A stretch of 64,000 nucleotides of DNA from Methanobrevibacter sp. (GCF_030539665.1 NZ_JAUNXR010000004.1:209224-273223), one strand, 5' to 3'; counted from the first letter of the stretch, positions 1 to 8,618 are shown. Notes: a model not told the origin generated them from the letters alone. Numbers and translations are program-made.

Positions 1-1
1 T

Positions 2-472
2 AAAGAAGAGGAACTTGAAGATTTGAAAGGGGAGTTTCAAAAGCTTAAAAATTTAGGCATTGAGGGTATATACACTGGTGCTTTATACTCCCAATATCAA
101 AAATCCAGGATTGAAAAGCTTGGTCAGGAAGTGGGGCTTGAAATTATATCACCCTTCTGGCATGTTGATGAATTGGAATACATGAAAAAAATAGTCTCAT
201 TAGGTTTCAGGGTAATAATCAGTGGAGTCTTTGCAGAAGGCTTGGACAAATCATGGCTAGGTCGTGAAATTGACGATAAAGCTATTGAAGAAATTGTAGA
301 ATTAAACAAAAAGTATCATGTTGACATTGCCTTTGAAGGCGGTGAGGCAGAAACTTTAGTTTTGGACGGTCCGATATTTAAGAAATCAATAAAGATTCTG
401 GATGCTGAAAAAGAGTGGAATTTTGATAATGGAGTTTATATAATTAAAGAAGCCTTCCTTGAAGACAAATAA
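2..472 (+). CDS. diphthine--ammonia ligase family protein (Dph6), 5' truncated
   Basis: Partial gene; the frame is open to the left edge, so the true start lies outside the window. The 156 visible codons match the C-terminal two thirds of the archaeal ATP-pyrophosphatase family of Dph6, which amidates diphthine on elongation factor 2 as the last step of diphthamide synthesis. Seen: a YTGALYSQYQKSR segment, a conserved SPFW motif, and the family signature EGGEAETLVLDGP near the C-terminus. The N-terminal PP-loop is not in the window. It ends 2 bp from the convergent UPF0200 gene. The specific activity is inferred from family membership only. Confidence 0.8.
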   Translation, partial: KEEELEDLKGEFQKLKNLGIEGIYTGALYSQYQKSRIEKLGQEVGLEIISPFWHVDELEYMKKIVSLGFRVIISGVFAEGLDKSWLGREIDDKAIEEIVELNKKYHVDIAFEGGEAETLVLDGPIFKKSIKILDAEKEWNFDNGVYIIKEAFLEDK

Positions 473-474
473 AA

Positions 475-1017
475 TTATAAACTCATTATATTATCTAAAA
501 ATTCATTTATTTTTTTTCCATAGCTTTCCAAGTCGGTTTCATTTGTTATGAGTCTATCTGATAAAGCTATGACAGATCCAATTCCAAAATCAAGTTCCAT
601 TTTGTCTCTTTTTTTGAATTCTTCATAATCGGTTGAATCATCGGATCTTTTTCTTTGTTTAAGTCTTTCAAATCTTAAGGTAGGATTTGCAAATATGGAA
701 AGGATAATGAAGTTGTCAAAATTGCTTTTGAAAAGATCCACTTCATAAGGGCTGCGAATGCCTTCAATTATTATAAGGTCGCTTACATTTTGTTCAATCA
801 GTTCTTTTACTTTAGCAACTGTAAGTTCAGCCACAATGTACTGTCCATGTTCTTCTCTGAGTTTTTGAGCTGTAGTTTTAGTATCTTCATTTCTTTTTTT
901 AGCTTCCTCACGAATGATGTCGCCCATGCTAACTATCTCAGCGCCTTTTTCAACAGCCATAACAGAAACTAAACTTTTTCCTGATCCGGGCATTCCAGAT
1001 ATTCCCATAACTTGCAT
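475..1017 (-). CDS. UPF0200 family P-loop nucleotide kinase-like protein
   Basis: 180 residues with a Walker A loop at residues 8-15 (GMPGSGKS), a GD-I-REE segment typical of adenylate/dephospho-CoA kinase folds and an IIEGIR strand. This is the archaeal UPF0200 family, adenylate-kinase-like, with no experimentally settled substrate that I know of. It is the last gene of a three-gene minus-strand operon (membrane protein, phosphopantoate ligase, UPF0200) with gaps of 5 and 9 bp. The neighbouring CoA-pathway enzyme suggests, without proving, a link to CoA or nucleotide metabolism. Length is normal for the family. Confidence 0.8.
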   Translation of the reverse strand: MQVMGISGMPGSGKSLVSVMAVEKGAEIVSMGDIIREEAKKRNEDTKTTAQKLREEHGQYIVAELTVAKVKELIEQNVSDLIIIEGIRSPYEVDLFKSNFDNFIILSIFANPTLRFERLKQRKRSDDSTDYEEFKKRDKMELDFGIGSVIALSDRLITNETDLESYGKKINEFLDNIMSL

Positions 1018-1026
1018 TATATGTCA

Positions 1027-1770
1027 CTACTCTTCTTTTATTTTAAATTCTTCTAATGAATCTTTAAGATTCTCTTTATTATTGTAACTTTCTATCAATT
1101 CAGTCAAAAGCTCTTCGTCTTGTTCTTTTAAATCCTCAGCGATTTGAGTCATTAGTGGAATGGCACGAATAATGTTGTCCACAATTGAAACTTCTGATTT
1201 TATTGAAGTTCTGGATAATGGATTCAAATCTATGGTGATTATTTTTTTGCCGGTCTTTTCAAGAATTTCCGCCCTATCACCATCTTCCAAAGGAACAAGA
1301 ACAACATCCGCATCATAAATTCCGTTTTTACTTGCGCTGGCTCTTGGGTTTTCAATATTTTTGAGATATTTTAATTCATCATCATCAGTTCCAAGAACAT
1401 TAGGATATCCATGTTCCTCATATAATTCTGCTATTTTTTTAACTCTTTCAGGAGTCCTGTAAAATAAATTGATTTCAATTTTAGCGTCAACAGCTTTAGC
1501 AAGCTTTATGATGTCATTAATAACTAATGCGGTTGTGTTTCCATTCACTGAAATTACAGGATTTTCAGCGAGCAATAATGAAGCAACAGCTATATACATC
1601 GCCCTTTTTGCAGGCAATGTTGTTTTCTCACCAAGCAAATAGTCAAAGGCTTCTCCTCTTCCATGAGCAATTAATGCAGAAGGTGCTAAAATACCTTCCT
1701 CATTTGCTTTCACCATTTTGTCTCTAATTACTAATGATTCGTATCTTGGATGGTTTTTTGGTACTTTCAT
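1027..1770 (-). CDS. 4-phosphopantoate--beta-alanine ligase (archaeal phosphopantothenate synthetase)
   Basis: 247 residues. The opening (VPKNHPRYESL..R), the LIAHGRGEAFDYLLGE block, the SVNGNTTAL motif and the ASASKNGIYDADVVLVPLEDGDRAE region identify the archaeal DUF137 family. The enzyme condenses 4-phosphopantoate with beta-alanine using ATP, giving 4'-phosphopantothenate; archaea use it together with pantoate kinase in place of the bacterial PanC/CoaA route. Full length, ATG start. It sits in a minus-strand operon between a small membrane protein and a UPF0200 kinase-like protein. Pantoate kinase is not in the window. Confidence 0.92.
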   Translation of the reverse strand: MKVPKNHPRYESLVIRDKMVKANEEGILAPSALIAHGRGEAFDYLLGEKTTLPAKRAMYIAVASLLLAENPVISVNGNTTALVINDIIKLAKAVDAKIEINLFYRTPERVKKIAELYEEHGYPNVLGTDDDELKYLKNIENPRASASKNGIYDADVVLVPLEDGDRAEILEKTGKKIITIDLNPLSRTSIKSEVSIVDNIIRAIPLMTQIAEDLKEQDEELLTELIESYNNKENLKDSLEEFKIKEE

Positions 1771-1775
1771 TTAAA

Positions 1776-2159
1776 TCACCTTAATTCTATTTCCATTTGA
1801 GCTAAATATCCAATAAATGTGGTTATTAAAGGAATCATAATCAACATGGATAGTAAATGAAGTGTGTAGTCCTGAACCAATACGTTAGATCCGTTTGTTA
1901 TATGGAAAAGTATTATGTCACAGAGGACATCGATTATGTAGAACAGTATACCTAATTTGAATCCTTCAATTACTTCATTGGAGTCAATATTTCTGATATA
2001 TGCCACTCCAAAAACACCGGTTACGATAATGATGGATATTGGAATGGTCACGTCAATATAAGGCACATTATCCACAATAAATGGATGTATTAATTTTGAT
2101 ATGATGTAAACCAATGCCCATGATAGTATTCCATATATGATTGCTTTTTTATACTTCAT
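1776..2159 (-). CDS. small multi-pass membrane protein of unknown function
   Basis: 127 residues with about four hydrophobic segments (roughly residues 8-26, 38-54, 68-86 and 100-121) separated by short polar loops, and a charged MEIELR tail. I do not recognise a family. It is the first gene of the operon with phosphopantoate--beta-alanine ligase, 5 bp upstream of that gene, so a transport role connected with CoA precursors is conceivable but unsupported by any motif. The ATG is preceded by AAAGGAATAAA on the minus strand, a usable ribosome binding site. Confidence 0.7.
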   Translation of the reverse strand: MKYKKAIIYGILSWALVYIISKLIHPFIVDNVPYIDVTIPISIIIVTGVFGVAYIRNIDSNEVIEGFKLGILFYIIDVLCDIILFHITNGSNVLVQDYTLHLLSMLIMIPLITTFIGYLAQMEIELR

Positions 2160-2202
2160 TTTATTCCTTTATTTTTTTTGAATATCTAAAATTCTGTCTT
2201 TC

Positions 2203-2252
2203 ATGTTCCAAGTGTTCTCCATTGGATATGGGAATTATAATGCTTGGAACAT
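2203..2252. repeat. 10-bp perfect inverted repeat in a gene-free stretch
   Basis: ATGTTCCAAG at 2203-2212 is the exact reverse complement of CTTGGAACAT at 2243-2252, with a 30-nt loop that itself holds a smaller CCAT/ATGG pairing. A second small hairpin (CTGAC/GTCAG) follows near 2300. The surrounding interval 2160-2407 has no convincing gene on either strand; it holds only short, interrupted frames. Confidence 0.55.
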
Positions 2253-2407
2253 ATTCCATTTGTTTTTTTTTTGGATTTTCATTTCACGAATCCCTGACAG
2301 AAAAGTCAGAATTCTTATTTTTCATGATGTCGTCCTTCTTTTGCAGTTCATGCAAGACATTTCATATTTTTCAAAATTTTATATTATTATAAATTATGAT
2401 AATATGA

Positions 2408-2944
2408 CTATATAGATTTTTTTAAAATTTTATTGTCCTTAATTTCATTGCCTTCATGATGTAATAATATTTTTTTATAGAAATTTTTCACATCACCTGA
2501 AAAACCTCCAATCTCATTATTTCCTTTTATGGTTCTATGGCAAGGAACAACAATGGGAAATGGATTGTTTCTAAGGGCATTTCCAACAGCTCGTGAAGCA
2601 TTAGGGTTATTTATGGCAATGGCAATGTCTTTATAGTAATTTGTCGATCCAAATTCTGTTTTGCATTGTTCTTTAAGAACCCTTTTTTGAAAATCCTTGC
2701 ATTTGTCTAAATTGAGATTTTTCAAATCGAAATCATAGTTTTCAGATTTGAGGTAATGATTTAAAAAAGTCTCAAATTCTTCTACAGAATCATTTTTGCC
2801 CATTTCAAGAGGCCCATATCGTTTAAAGGCCAAGGACATTGAATTTTCTTGAGGGTTCGATAGTATTATTTCCTCTATCTTTTCATTTGAAATAATCGAA
2901 ATAGGACCAATCAGATCCGTTTTCAAGTTCCATTGTTTGTACAT
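2408..2944 (-). CDS. ogt: methylated-DNA--protein-cysteine methyltransferase
   Basis: 178 residues. The catalytic IVVPCHR motif places the alkyl-acceptor cysteine at residue 135, preceded by the helix-turn-helix/asparagine-hinge segment ASRAVGNALRNNP and followed by GGFSGD. The protein directly reverses O6-alkylguanine in a suicidal transfer to its own cysteine. The N-terminal ~80 residues are the usual variable domain. It is divergent from the MrfB-like exonuclease gene at 3006, so the ~60 bp between them must hold both promoters; both products act in DNA repair. Confidence 0.93.
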   Translation of the reverse strand: MYKQWNLKTDLIGPISIISNEKIEEIILSNPQENSMSLAFKRYGPLEMGKNDSVEEFETFLNHYLKSENYDFDLKNLNLDKCKDFQKRVLKEQCKTEFGSTNYYKDIAIAINNPNASRAVGNALRNNPFPIVVPCHRTIKGNNEIGGFSGDVKNFYKKILLHHEGNEIKDNKILKKSI

Positions 2945-3005
2945 TAATTTAAGATTATATAGAAAACTATTTTTAAATATTTGTCTAAAAATTATTTTGA
3001 GTGTT

Positions 3006-4049
3006 ATGTCAAGGCAAGAACATGAAGATTATTTGTTCAAGGCAATAATTGGTGAAGATGGTAATGAGGAGAAACTTTTTGATTCTCCTTTTGAGGACGA
3101 ATTTCTTTATTTTAAGCAATATAAGAACGCTTTGCTAAACAAATATGAGAATTATTCCTTTGAAGATTTCAAGGGAAGTAAAATTGAAAACAATGATTTT
3201 GGTGAAGTTTTAAAGATTACAACCGAAGAGCCATTTGATTTCAAGTTGAAAGACAATGATTATAAGGAATCGCTCAAAGGCAATCTTAAACTTATTCCTG
3301 GAATCGGCCCTGCCAAGGAAATGAGGCTAAGGGAGAAGGGATATTATAATTTAAAAGACCTGGCCAGTCATGATGCCTATTCCAGGAAGGCTTTAAAGGC
3401 AATCGAAAACATTGACAATTTTGAAACTGGGGATTTGATTAATTTAGCTAAGAAAAATTGTTATGATAAGGACAGCAAAAAGGAAATTATAAATTCGGCA
3501 AGTCTTTTTGATGCAAAGGACTTTAAATTTATGGATATTGAAACATTAGGGCTTTCCAATGTTCCGATTATATTGTTGGGTGTGGCTGAAATTAAAAAGG
3601 ATAGAATTGTTTCTACCCAATATTTGCTTAGAACAATTGAAGAAGAGGCTGCAGTACTGGAAGCCTACAAATCTCATTTGGATGAATATTCCGCACATGT
3701 GACTTTCAATGGAAAATATTTTGATGTTCCATTCATAAGAAACCGTTTGAATTATTACAGGTTGTCTGACGATGAATTGAACATTCCTCATTTTGATTTG
3801 CTGTATTATGCAAGACAGCTCTGGAAAAACAAGCTTCCCAATTGCCAACTGCAAACAATCGAAAAGCATGTTTTCGGCATTGAAAGGACAGGGGACGTTC
3901 CGGGCCAACATATTCCGGATTATTACAATACTTATCTGAAAGAGAATAACATTGGACCTTTAGTGCCAATCGTAGAGCACAACAGACAGGATATAGTATC
4001 ATTGGCAAGTTTTTTAATGAAAATGTATGATGAGGTTAATGGTGATTAA
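3006..4049 (+). CDS. DEDD-type exonuclease with helix-hairpin-helix, MrfB/YprB-like
   Basis: Start placed at the ATG at 3006 (MSRQEHEDY): the frame runs upstream to 2937, but those 23 codons are hydrophobic and overlap the divergent ogt start. About 347 residues. A helix-hairpin-helix segment (LIPGIGPAKEMRLREKG) at ~95-118 precedes a DnaQ/RNase H-like domain with acidic residues D177 and E179 (FMDIETLG), D240 (FNGKYFD) and D329 (HNRQDIVSL). This matches the RNase_H_2 family of Bacillus YprB/MrfB, a repair exonuclease that works with the MrfA helicase. The C-terminal TPR of the bacterial protein is missing here. The MrfA-like helicase is at 33033. It abuts the HEAT-repeat gene with no gap. Confidence 0.8.
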   Translation: MSRQEHEDYLFKAIIGEDGNEEKLFDSPFEDEFLYFKQYKNALLNKYENYSFEDFKGSKIENNDFGEVLKITTEEPFDFKLKDNDYKESLKGNLKLIPGIGPAKEMRLREKGYYNLKDLASHDAYSRKALKAIENIDNFETGDLINLAKKNCYDKDSKKEIINSASLFDAKDFKFMDIETLGLSNVPIILLGVAEIKKDRIVSTQYLLRTIEEEAAVLEAYKSHLDEYSAHVTFNGKYFDVPFIRNRLNYYRLSDDELNIPHFDLLYYARQLWKNKLPNCQLQTIEKHVFGIERTGDVPGQHIPDYYNTYLKENNIGPLVPIVEHNRQDIVSLASFLMKMYDEVNGD

Positions 4050-5546
4050 ATGGGCTTTTTTGACAGGTTTAAAAAGAAAAAGGAAGAGAATCTGGATTTA
4101 GAAGACATTGAACATGAAATTGATCAAGACCAACTGGATTTAAAGGAGATAGCAATCCACAATAAAAATCGTCATAAGAGAGCAAATGCAACAAATGAAA
4201 TCACAGATCAGTTTGTCCTCTTGGACATTGCCAAAACTGTTAAGGATAGGGCAATACGACTATTGGCTATCAGCAAAATCGATGATGAAATGTTACTGAG
4301 GGATGCTGCAGAAAATGCAAACTTTTATGATGTTAGAAGTTTTGCATATGAAAGGTTGGGTGAAAACAACAAGTCAATAACTCAAATAGTCATCAATCAG
4401 AAAAAATCAGATGCAGTTGATGAGATATTTAATAAGATAACTGACAATGAAACATTGGCCGAAATAGCTATAGAGGCAACTGATAAAAGATATAGGTTTG
4501 CGGCTCTTGAAAAAATAGATGATAATCGTGTATTGGAAGATCTGGCATTAAATGCAAAAGATCGTCAAATTAGGGTAGCGGCACTTGAAAAGGCTGAAAA
4601 TATTGATTTGGATATTCTTAGAGAGTTAATGGAAGAAGAAAAAGATGAAAACGTAAAGGGAGCAGCTATTGACAAGATTGAGGATGAGGAGCTGTTGGCA
4701 GATATAGTTAAAGAAGAGCAAAACGCCAAATTAAGATTAAAAATATTTAAAAAGATCAACAGTGACAAGTTATTGGAAGAAATAGCTTTAAATGCAAAGA
4801 AGGCTGATGTAAGGTTGGATTTAGTTAAGAGGATTGATAATGAGGATCTGTTGAAAAAAATTGCCACTAATGATGTAGATAAAATCGTTAGGGTTGAAGC
4901 GGTCAAAAAGATTTCAAATCAGGATACATTAACTTTAATTGCAGAAACTGATCCTGACAGGTTTGTTCGCCAGAATGCGGTTAACCTAATTGAAAATAAA
5001 AACAATCTTCTTGAAATTGTTTTAAATGATGATGATTTTATTGTAAGAAAGCATGCTTTATCAAATCCGAATATTGATGATGAGGAATTATTTGCGGAAA
5101 TAGCTATTAAAAGTGATGATGTTGAAATTGCACAGCAAGCTTTAGGCAATGTGGATTCTGAAGATCTATTTATTGAAATATTCAAGAATTCAAAACTGGA
5201 GGACATCAAAAAACAGTCCTTGGATAATATTGATAATCTCAAGTTCCTGATTGATGTCATTCGCTTTGGCGACAACTTGGACTTTTCAATTAAAGCAATT
5301 AACAAGATTCATGATGATGAAATTTTATTTAAGCTTTATGAGTTGGATATTGCAGATGAGATTTCAATAAGGGCAGTTTCCAAAATCAGGACTCAAAAAT
5401 TGTTGTTTAAGGTAGTTGAAAATGAAGAATCCTGGAGAATACGTGAAGCTGCAGTTAAAAATATTTCAAACAGGAAAGTTTTAAAAGAAATAGCCGATAA
5501 TGATGAAGTTGAATATGTAAGGAATGTTGCTAAAAATAGATTGTAA
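4050..5546 (+). CDS. HEAT-like repeat protein
   Basis: 498 residues. A short basic N-terminus (MGFFDRFKKKKEE) is followed by about fifteen degenerate ~28-residue repeats of the type 'D-xx-L-xx-IA-xx-A-xx-VR-xx-A-L-xx-I', for example around DRYR, DRQIRVAALEKA and DKIVRVEAVKKI. This pattern is that of HEAT/armadillo-like alpha-solenoids, which act as protein-binding scaffolds; no catalytic motif is visible. The ribosome binding site (GGTGAT) lies in the last codons of the exonuclease gene, whose TAA directly precedes this ATG, so the two are translationally coupled. A scaffold role for the exonuclease is an inference from that coupling. Confidence 0.75.
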   Translation: MGFFDRFKKKKEENLDLEDIEHEIDQDQLDLKEIAIHNKNRHKRANATNEITDQFVLLDIAKTVKDRAIRLLAISKIDDEMLLRDAAENANFYDVRSFAYERLGENNKSITQIVINQKKSDAVDEIFNKITDNETLAEIAIEATDKRYRFAALEKIDDNRVLEDLALNAKDRQIRVAALEKAENIDLDILRELMEEEKDENVKGAAIDKIEDEELLADIVKEEQNAKLRLKIFKKINSDKLLEEIALNAKKADVRLDLVKRIDNEDLLKKIATNDVDKIVRVEAVKKISNQDTLTLIAETDPDRFVRQNAVNLIENKNNLLEIVLNDDDFIVRKHALSNPNIDDEELFAEIAIKSDDVEIAQQALGNVDSEDLFIEIFKNSKLEDIKKQSLDNIDNLKFLIDVIRFGDNLDFSIKAINKIHDDEILFKLYELDIADEISIRAVSKIRTQKLLFKVVENEESWRIREAAVKNISNRKVLKEIADNDEVEYVRNVAKNRL

Positions 5547-5564
5547 AAAAAAGAAAGTGAATTT

Positions 5565-6332
5565 TTAGAAGAAAAATTCAGGTTCTTTTCTTTGTGAGAA
5601 TTTTTCTGCAAATGCTGCAGCTGCTTCGTCAAATCCTTCATTTACAAAGGATCTTGCATCTTCAGGACAAATGTAGATACATGCGGAACATCCATCACAT
5701 TTATCAACATCTGTAACTACAGGGTCGTCATCTGGAATTGCACCTTGTGGGCAAGCAGGTACACAATCATAACAGAAAGTACAAAGCATTTCGTCACAGC
5801 CTGCTTTAAATGGAACTACTTTATATTCTTTGTAAGGTTTGTTTCCAGGTACTTCAATGTCTGCTGTGGAATCAAGGTTTTCTCCACATTTGTCTGCAAA
5901 TTCTTTGATTTTTTCTAAATCTTTTTCATCTGGTCTGCCTTTAGCTACGTTGGTGAAAATGGAATGTTGACTTACAAATATTGCAGCTCCGATTACATTA
6001 AAACCATTATCTTTAAGTAAATCAGTTAATTCTAATAATGCGTCTCCAACGTCTGCATTTCCAATATTTACAAATGCGATTGTTGGGGTACCGTCTGATT
6101 TGAATCTTTGTAATTTTTCCCTTGCGATTTTTGGAATTCTTCCTGCAAATACAGGCATTCCAACTACTACAAGTTCGTCGTCACCAAATCTTCTTGGTTC
6201 TTTGTCTTTTTCGTAGTTTAATAAATCGTATATCTCATATGTTCCTTCAAAGTTACTTGCTATTTTGTTAGTTATCTCTTTTGTTGTACTAGATGGACTA
6301 AAATATATTTCTGAAATTTTTTCGAATAACAT
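5565..6332 (-). CDS. EFR1-type flavodoxin-ferredoxin fusion protein
   Basis: 255 residues. The N-terminal flavodoxin domain has the FMN phosphate loop at ~11-19 (FSPSSTTKEI) and a VVVGMPVFAGRIP segment. The C-terminal ferredoxin domain carries two [4Fe-4S] motifs: C184, C187, C190, C194 and C212, C215, C218, C222, each followed by the usual proline. Expected to be a soluble electron carrier or small oxidoreductase; the partner is unknown. The ATG has a GGTGAT site 6 bp upstream on the minus strand. It is convergent with the HEAT-repeat gene. Confidence 0.88.
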   Translation of the reverse strand: MLFEKISEIYFSPSSTTKEITNKIASNFEGTYEIYDLLNYEKDKEPRRFGDDELVVVGMPVFAGRIPKIAREKLQRFKSDGTPTIAFVNIGNADVGDALLELTDLLKDNGFNVIGAAIFVSQHSIFTNVAKGRPDEKDLEKIKEFADKCGENLDSTADIEVPGNKPYKEYKVVPFKAGCDEMLCTFCYDCVPACPQGAIPDDDPVVTDVDKCDGCSACIYICPEDARSFVNEGFDEAAAAFAEKFSQRKEPEFFF

Positions 6333-6456
6333 ATATAATCACCATTTTTAAATTATTTAAAGGTATATATAAATATTTGTCTTATTTCATTGGTTTCATT
6401 GAAAAATTTAAGTCAAAAATCATATAAAATTAACATTTAGCTATAGTTTGGTTGAT

Positions 6457-7299
6457 ATGATGAAAGTTGTAGTGTTGGTTGAAAACTCATCAAAGGACAA
6501 TTTAAGAGGGGAGCATGGATTAAGTTTTTATATAGAGCACAAGGGTAAAAGGTATCTGATTGATGCTGGAAAATCTAATCTATTTTTGGAAAATTCAAAT
6601 AAGTTGAATGTTGATTTGGCTGGTGTTGATATGGCTTTTTTATCCCATGCCCATTATGACCATTCGGGAGGCTTTGAGGAATTCTTTAAAATAAATGAAA
6701 GTTCCAAGGTTTATTTGCAAAATGCATGCAGGCAAAAGGAATATTATAAGATTGTCGATTCTAGAAAAAAGTATATTGGTATTCCGAAGGGTCTTTTGAA
6801 AAATTATGACGATAGGTTTGAATTTGTTGACGGCTTTAAAAAGGTTTCAGAGGATGTTTTTATCTGCCCCCATAATTCGAAGGATCTGGCACTTCGTGGC
6901 AAGCGTGCTCACATGTATGGAATTTTAGATGGTGAAGTGGCTGTTGACGATTTCTCCCATGAACAGACTATTGTTTTCAAGCAGGACGATGGGTTATTCT
7001 TGTTTAATAGCTGTTCTCATGGAGGGGTTGAAAATATTATTGATGAGGTTAGGGCAGTTTTCCCGAACTATGAAATAATGGCATTCTTTGGAGGTTTTCA
7101 CATGATGGGTGTCGATGGTGTTGACAGCTGTGAATTTTCAGAGAATGAGGTTAAGGAAATCGGAAAGTCACTTCTCAAAGATACTGATGCCACTTTCTAT
7201 ACTGGTCATTGTACTGGAGATGTTGCAACAGAATGGCTTGGGGAAATTCTTGGGGATAAGTTAGTCAATATTCATTCGGGCATGATTGTTGATTTGTAG
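6457..7299 (+). CDS. MBL-fold metallohydrolase, dihydropterin (RFAP synthase-related) type
   Basis: Start taken at ATG 6457; an upstream TTG at 6448 is in frame but has no site of its own. About 280 residues. The metallo-beta-lactamase signature SHAHYDHSGG (H64, H66, D68, H69) is followed by SCSHGGVENI, FGGFHMMG and a C-terminal YTGHCTG motif. The FGGFH/GHCTG pair is characteristic of archaeal MJ0301-like proteins often annotated as a 7,8-dihydropterin methyl-ribofuranosylaminobenzene phosphate synthase, an activity connected with methanopterin. I regard the fold as certain and the reaction as tentative. Confidence 0.8.
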   Translation: MMKVVVLVENSSKDNLRGEHGLSFYIEHKGKRYLIDAGKSNLFLENSNKLNVDLAGVDMAFLSHAHYDHSGGFEEFFKINESSKVYLQNACRQKEYYKIVDSRKKYIGIPKGLLKNYDDRFEFVDGFKKVSEDVFICPHNSKDLALRGKRAHMYGILDGEVAVDDFSHEQTIVFKQDDGLFLFNSCSHGGVENIIDEVRAVFPNYEIMAFFGGFHMMGVDGVDSCEFSENEVKEIGKSLLKDTDATFYTGHCTGDVATEWLGEILGDKLVNIHSGMIVDL

Positions 7300-7534
7300 T
7301 GAGGTAAACAATTCAATAATTAAATCGGAAAACACTTTCCAACAAAACAAATTATTGTTAATTTATGGAATATTTTAATAATTATCTTAATTGATTAGTA
7401 AATTTTAAACATTTTAAAGCATTTATTTGATAATTTGAATATCTGTTTATAATTTAGATACATTTAAATTAAATGATTAATAAAAATACTATTAATATAA
7501 ATCTTATTTATTATTACATTAATGAGGAGAAACA

Positions 7535-8611
7535 ATGAGTAGTGAAAAGATAGCATTAGTAGGAACACCATGTCAAATACTAGCTGCAACCAAAATCAAC
7601 AAATATGAGGATTATACTGGTGGTTCTGACATTGATTTTAAATTAGGATTATTCTGTATGGAGAACTTCTCATATTCCTACCTTGAAAAGTTCTTAGAAG
7701 AAAGAGGAATTAAATTATTTGAAGTAAAGGAATTCAGAATAGATAAAGGATACTTTATAGCATTCTTGATGGACGGTTCCACCTTTAAAATACCAATTGC
7801 AGAGACAGAATTATTTACACGTAAAAATTGTCACGTATGTACTGATTTCACTTCTGATGCTTCTGATATCTCAGTAGGTTCTGTAGGTACTCCTGAAGAC
7901 CATTCAACAGTGATTGTCAGAACAAAAAAAGGAAAGGAAGTAATTGACAATTGTATTAAGAAAGGATATATTCAGGCTGAAAAACTTGATGAAAAAGGAG
8001 AAAAAATCCTTAGAAGCGTAGCTAATAAAAAGATATCCGGCAATTCAAAAATAATTGCAAAGAGAGAGGCTGTTGCAAGACCTGTTTTATCCAAAAGATA
8101 CATGTCTGACGATGAAGTAAAGGCAGAAGCACTTATTTGCCAATTCAAAAACTTAGAAAACGATGTCATTAGTGTTGGATCATGTGTTCTTTGTGGTGCT
8201 TGTGAATACGTATGTCCTATTGACTCAATTCAGATTAACCGTAGAAAACCAGTAGCTACAAAAGAATGTGAAGACGATTGTCATGCATGCTACTTTGCAT
8301 GTCCAAGAACTTATGTAAGTGAAGAAATATTTGATAAGGACATTGATGAAAAGCCATTAGGAGACTACATAGAATTGTTGTCTGTAAAAGCAGAATCAAT
8401 TATAGGTCAGGATGGTGGTGTAGTATCCGCTATTTTAATTTATTTACTTGAAAACGAAATAGTAGATGAAGTGTCTATTGTAAGACAGGACAAGGATGCT
8501 CCATGGAGGCCTCAATCATTCTTAACTTCAAGAGTTCAGGATGTAGTATCTGCTGCTGGAACCAAATACAGTACAGTACCTATTGGATTTAAAGCACTTT
8601 CCGACAAATAG
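7535..8611 (+). CDS. FrhB-family F420 oxidoreductase subunit with circularly permuted domain order
   Basis: 358 residues, ATG with a strong GAGGAG-type ribosome binding site. Order seen: (1) residues 1-185 match the FrhB/FdhB C-terminal module (VGTPCQI, LGLFCMENF, KNCHVCTDF, SVGSVGTPEDHSTVI); (2) residues ~212-262 are a ferredoxin with C217/C220/C223/C227 and C245/C249/C252/C256; (3) residues ~285-355 match the FrhB N-terminal module (GQDGGVVSAILIYLL, WRPQSF, AAGTKYSTVP). In FrhB the QDGG/AAGTKY module precedes the PCQ/CMENF module, and in FpoF-like proteins a ferredoxin leads. Here the cyclic order is kept but the termini are moved to the loop between AAGTKY and PCQ. Cofactors expected: FAD, [4Fe-4S] clusters and F420. 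No hydrogenase subunits are adjacent. Confidence 0.85.
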   Translation: MSSEKIALVGTPCQILAATKINKYEDYTGGSDIDFKLGLFCMENFSYSYLEKFLEERGIKLFEVKEFRIDKGYFIAFLMDGSTFKIPIAETELFTRKNCHVCTDFTSDASDISVGSVGTPEDHSTVIVRTKKGKEVIDNCIKKGYIQAEKLDEKGEKILRSVANKKISGNSKIIAKREAVARPVLSKRYMSDDEVKAEALICQFKNLENDVISVGSCVLCGACEYVCPIDSIQINRRKPVATKECEDDCHACYFACPRTYVSEEIFDKDIDEKPLGDYIELLSVKAESIIGQDGGVVSAILIYLLENEIVDEVSIVRQDKDAPWRPQSFLTSRVQDVVSAAGTKYSTVPIGFKALSDK

Positions 8612-8618
8612 AAACTAA

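Noticed and set aside
2141..2392. An 83-codon frame on the + strand in the gap after the membrane gene
   Set aside because: It begins inside the divergent gene, is low in complexity (F, S, C rich) and has no ribosome site; it appears to be chance in A+T-rich DNA.
4565..5305. Two serine/leucine-rich frames on the minus strand over the HEAT-repeat gene
   Set aside because: Shadow frames produced by the lysine/glutamate-rich repeats on the other strand; no independent signals.
7535..8611. Frameshifted or chimeric FrhB remnant
   Set aside because: The frame is continuous, all three modules keep their cofactor motifs, and start and terminator signals frame the gene; permutation explains it better.
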